Shown here in pieces: positions 62,701-64,000 of a DNA stretch of 64,000 bases. This DNA comes from Bacillota bacterium. Lineage in GTDB: Bacteria > Bacillota > Clostridia > Acetivibrionales > Acetivibrionaceae. The notes beneath the pieces were generated by a model that made no database searches, had not been told where the DNA came from, and worked only from the letters and a program-made list of their open reading frames with translations. Within the stretch, counting starts at the first letter, position 1; every line of letters starts with the position of its first letter. Location of the stretch: positions 79,024 through 143,023 of the forward strand of contig JAEWSG010000013.1 of assembly GCA_023398495.1 (NCBI GenBank), given 5' to 3'. The position numbers and the translations under genes were made by a program.

Positions 62701-63627
62701 GTTGATTTTGACTGGGGTGAAGGGTCGCCAAATGCACATATCGGTGCTGATACCTTTTCAGTAATATGGATAGGTAAGGTTCAGCCACTGTTTTCAGAGG
62801 AATATACTTTTTATACTGTTTCGGATGAAAGAATAAAGCTATGGGTAGATAATGTCCTTCTGATAGATAACAACATAGATCACACTGTAAAGGAGGATTA
62901 TGGAACCATAGAGCTGGACGCGGGATTAAAATACGATATTAGAATTGAATATTGTGAAAAAAGTGCAAATGCTGTAGCCAAGCTTATGTGGTCCAGCGTA
63001 AGCCAGGAAAAAGGTATAATACCCCGGACGCAGTTGTATCCTCCAAAAATGTTTAATGCACAAGGACATGATATAAGAACTAACGACAAGAGTTTTGCAA
63101 TTGGGGATTATGTGCCATTGCTCTTACAAATGCAAGTGTTGTGGGATATTAAGAATCCTGTAATCAGTGTAGATATGAATCTGCGTAAGCCAGATGGAAC
63201 AAGCAGTGAATTTGTTTTGAAAGAAATTATGTCAGGAACGGCTATTAATAAAAATATGTTTAAGGTATATGTAAACGGTTCAATTATTAGCACCACGGGC
63301 TACAGCGTCTGGACTGAAGGAACAGGAACCGGTAGGAAACTTAAAATCAGGGTTTTAAGAGAGTTTACACAAAATGAGGTGCTTCAAATATCATATATTG
63401 TGAAGGTCACAGCTTCACCTGTCGTATTTAACATGGGAATAAAAGAATATATGGAGGCCAATTCCCTAAACAATGCCAACTTGAAAATTCTCTATTATAT
63501 AAGTGAAAGGGTTGACTTGGGGCTGGTGATTTCTGAAGTGTATTCAAAGGATTCAACCTCTGATCCTGCAGAAAAGCTTAACTTTCAAACCGATATTAAA
63601 CTGGAAGATCCAATTATGCTTGAGTAG
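59782..63627 (+). CDS. Secreted multi-CBM protein (CBM6/35, CBM3, CBM3, PA14) at the end of the pilus locus
   Basis: Secreted protein of 1281 residues without catalytic domain or dockerin. A signal peptide (about 1-32) precedes a beta-sandwich (35-180), a PPC-like domain (about 186-292), a second sandwich (about 298-437), a CBM6/35 (445-568), two CBM3 modules (589-738 and 762-911) and a PA14 domain (about 949-1085). A C-terminal region of about 195 residues I do not recognise follows. Pro-Thr linkers join the later modules. The CBM3s resemble scaffoldin CBM3a: both keep the Asp of WCD, the Arg of SRI(A/T)K and a Trp (SDWTNY, TGWEDF) of the planar cellulose face; the neighbouring His is Trp and Lys. 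GGGTGATAG precedes the ATG. Its place after minor pilins suggests a pilus-tip cellulose adhesin. Confidence 0.85.
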   Translation: MSKKTKVLVVVLVFILQMVIHMELFVSTLYAATEETIAEDAFSSGNLSGGEGWSGSWASSGEVSIANNNANSPSYCLRLVSYNSSVTRKIDMRQWFNPTLTYYYKVNKVIPLVSGSLSVIIDDGTVRKTVKTHTHILSSSYGSISVDLSGYNMSENFKIEFVSSFYDSSSIYIDDVAVKGYKEDYGNSIADAGSIAVNSETAGEINYAGDQDYFKFTTGAAGLYTITTTGSTDTYGHLYSANGSQISENNDKDVSSYKNFYMMEKLLANTTYYVCVKNNSSSGVGQYVLKVDGPIDALFFEGFENWNHSSSGWISSSVTDSSSVKYNGAYSIQLKLSDTITKSLSTAGYENIRLSYARRSVNFESGDKLICQWSADGTTWYELESMSGTNNWGFRSYNLPSEASDNINFRIRFYTSGSSLLDFTTDYGYVDNVLVTGTKMAVPSMYYEAEEALLYGVGIANGHAGYTGTGFVDYINTTGDYIQWTVDIAQNGIYKLSFRYALEGTSRPLDIIINNKVATSSMAFPATGAWTTWKYVATDVLLEPGVNTIKALAIGSSGANLDHMKISLVQAITPTPIATPTPTPTAQTNLKVEFYNDQRSNLSNTIYPNYKITNQGSLAIDLSKVKLRYYYTKDGNQSQSFWCDWSTIGKTNVTGIFMEYVKPHTNSDCYLEIGFKSGAGSLAPGASIEVRSRIAKSDWTNYEQINDYSFRSNGDFYSEWNFVTAYIDNTLVWGIPPGELTPTPTPLPSSTSIVTPSPASGNLKVEFYNNSKNKQNTIYPYFKITNIGSTPIELSKVKLRYYYTPDSEVSQLYWCDKSTVGVNNVTGIFVNYEPAYINADCYLEIGFTSGAGNLASGASIEILSRITKTGWEDFIQTNDYSFDSLNSYYTLWNNVTAYIDNTLVWGIPPHIYYATPTPIPTPTVTPTATPTVKPTPTRTPGPSATIGIGNGLRGEYYDNIDFTQIKEIRIDSEVDFDWGEGSPNAHIGADTFSVIWIGKVQPLFSEEYTFYTVSDERIKLWVDNVLLIDNNIDHTVKEDYGTIELDAGLKYDIRIEYCEKSANAVAKLMWSSVSQEKGIIPRTQLYPPKMFNAQGHDIRTNDKSFAIGDYVPLLLQMQVLWDIKNPVISVDMNLRKPDGTSSEFVLKEIMSGTAINKNMFKVYVNGSIISTTGYSVWTEGTGTGRKLKIRVLREFTQNEVLQISYIVKVTASPVVFNMGIKEYMEANSLNNANLKILYYISERVDLGLVISEVYSKDSTSDPAEKLNFQTDIKLEDPIMLE

Positions 63628-63633
63628 TATACT

Positions 63634-63683
63634 TATAGATGAAAAACTCTAACACTAAAATTAAAGGACGTTTTTCATCTAAA
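63634..63683 (+). repeat. Terminator-like hairpin repeat (copy 2 of 2)
   Basis: AGATGAAAAAC and GTTTTTCATCT arms around the same spacer as at 3018-3065. Here it lies 7 nt after the stop codon and may serve as the terminator of the pilus operon. Confidence 0.75.
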
Positions 63684-63748
63684 TTTCCTTGATTTATTAT
63701 CGTAAAAATTCAATTTGTCCAAGTAAAATCATTTTCACGATTTATATA
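63683..63748 (+). repeat. Two-hairpin repeat, second half only
   Basis: TTCCTTGATTTATTATCG onward, with the ATCGTAAAAAT/ATTTTCACGAT stem. It joins directly to the hairpin repeat before it. Confidence 0.75.
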
Positions 63749-63789
63749 TATTTAATTATTTTGTTTTAAAAGTACCAGAGTTTAGATAT

Positions 63790-63826
63790 AATAAGCTTAT
63801 AATTTTTTATAGGCTTATTATTTTTT
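63790..63826 (+). terminator. Intrinsic terminator directly before the group II intron
   Basis: AATAAGC (63790-63796) pairs with GCTTATT (63813-63819), continued by TTATAA/TTATAG with one G-T pair; T-tract 63821-63826. Confidence 0.8.
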
Positions 63827-64000
63827 GTGTGCCCAGTGAGCACACGTTCTAACGGGTGAAAGTCCCCAATCCACCCGACAGTGGGAAGGATACAGCCGAA
63901 GCCAAGGGTGTCCAGTGTGAACTGGAATCTGAAGAAAGGATTAGGCAAAACTCTGGCTTGTTACATCTGAGGCTAACTGCATGGACTAGGTTGCCAAACA
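63827..64000 (+). mobile_element. Group II intron, 5' part (domain I), continues beyond the window
   Basis: Starts GTGTGCCC at 63827, matching the GUGYG 5' splice consensus, followed by the family-typical GGGTGAAAGTCCCC, GCCGAAGCCAAGGGTGTCC and GGAATCTGAAGAAAGG segments of ribozyme domain I. These are known from clostridial group II introns. The reverse transcriptase gene and 3' end lie outside. Class not determined; insertion right after a terminator T-tract is the habit of class C introns. Confidence 0.82.

Noticed and set aside
63766..63948. 60-aa minus-strand frame at the intron start
   Set aside because: Reads through the structured RNA of the group II intron and the terminator; not a gene.

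Overview
The window looks like the chromosome of a low-GC, anaerobic, cellulosome-producing clostridium of the Acetivibrio (Clostridium thermocellum) lineage. The evidence is a pair of GH9 cellulases with family 3 carbohydrate-binding modules (CBM3), two type I dockerins with duplicated Ca-loops of the NSID type, a PL1-dockerin-CBM-PL9 pectinase, a SigI/RsgI polysaccharide-sensing pair, a ferredoxin-linked 2-oxoacid oxidoreductase and a type III glutamine synthetase. The species cannot be fixed from this window. No rRNA, tRNA or CRISPR array was seen.

Layout. 1-5509: two divergent GH9 cellulases, one free and cut by the window edge, one with a dockerin. 5692-10620: CheW, the GTPase YchF, a GT39-like membrane glycosyltransferase and a DEAD-box helicase. 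10735-15898: a trpEGDCF operon without trpBA, whose leader and trpD start carry GAG/TAG triplets at 5-nt spacing, like binding sites of the tryptophan attenuation protein TRAP. 16547-19330: the pectinase. 19686-24945: a membrane acyltransferase and a 1351-aa protein with the full layout of epsilon-polylysine synthetase (adenylation, carrier, three membrane/beta-helix units) and a lysine-like adenylation code. 25068-27258: SigI and RsgI. 27348-33048: an alpha/beta hydrolase, a HAD phosphatase, an FMN reductase, TcdA, a P-loop ATPase and a PilZ protein. 33178-35789: korDABC. 35854-44433 (minus strand): glnN, a YmaF-like protein, an LCP protein, then a LytTR regulator and a GHKL kinase with a disordered protein, FloA and NfeD between them. 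44795-63627: YqeG, AroE and a full type IV pilus cluster (pilB, T, C, A, D, comFB, pilM, prepilin, pilN, pilO, prepilin, PilX-like), ending in a 1281-aa secreted protein with two CBM3s, a CBM6/35 and a PA14 domain. 63827-64000: the 5' end of a group II intron directly after a terminator.

How it fits together. The free and cellulosomal cellulases, the pectinase and SigI/RsgI fit plant cell-wall breakdown. The pilus cluster ends where other bacteria often encode the PilY1-type tip adhesin; here that place holds a protein rich in cellulose-binding modules, so a cellulose-adhesive pilus is the most attractive new system. PilZ and ComFB suggest control by c-di-GMP. The polylysine-synthetase-like gene is the second strong candidate, and the TRAP-like trp control is the third.

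Spaces between genes are rich in dispersed repeats: a two-hairpin element of about 100 bp (ten full or partial copies), a 99-bp MITE with TTA target duplication and related fragments, a terminator-like hairpin found twice, and a short GGAA-loop hairpin found three times. Several gene starts were moved downstream of the longest open frame because of Shine-Dalgarno sites or repeat overlap. All family assignments were made by eye from sequence motifs; no database search was run.
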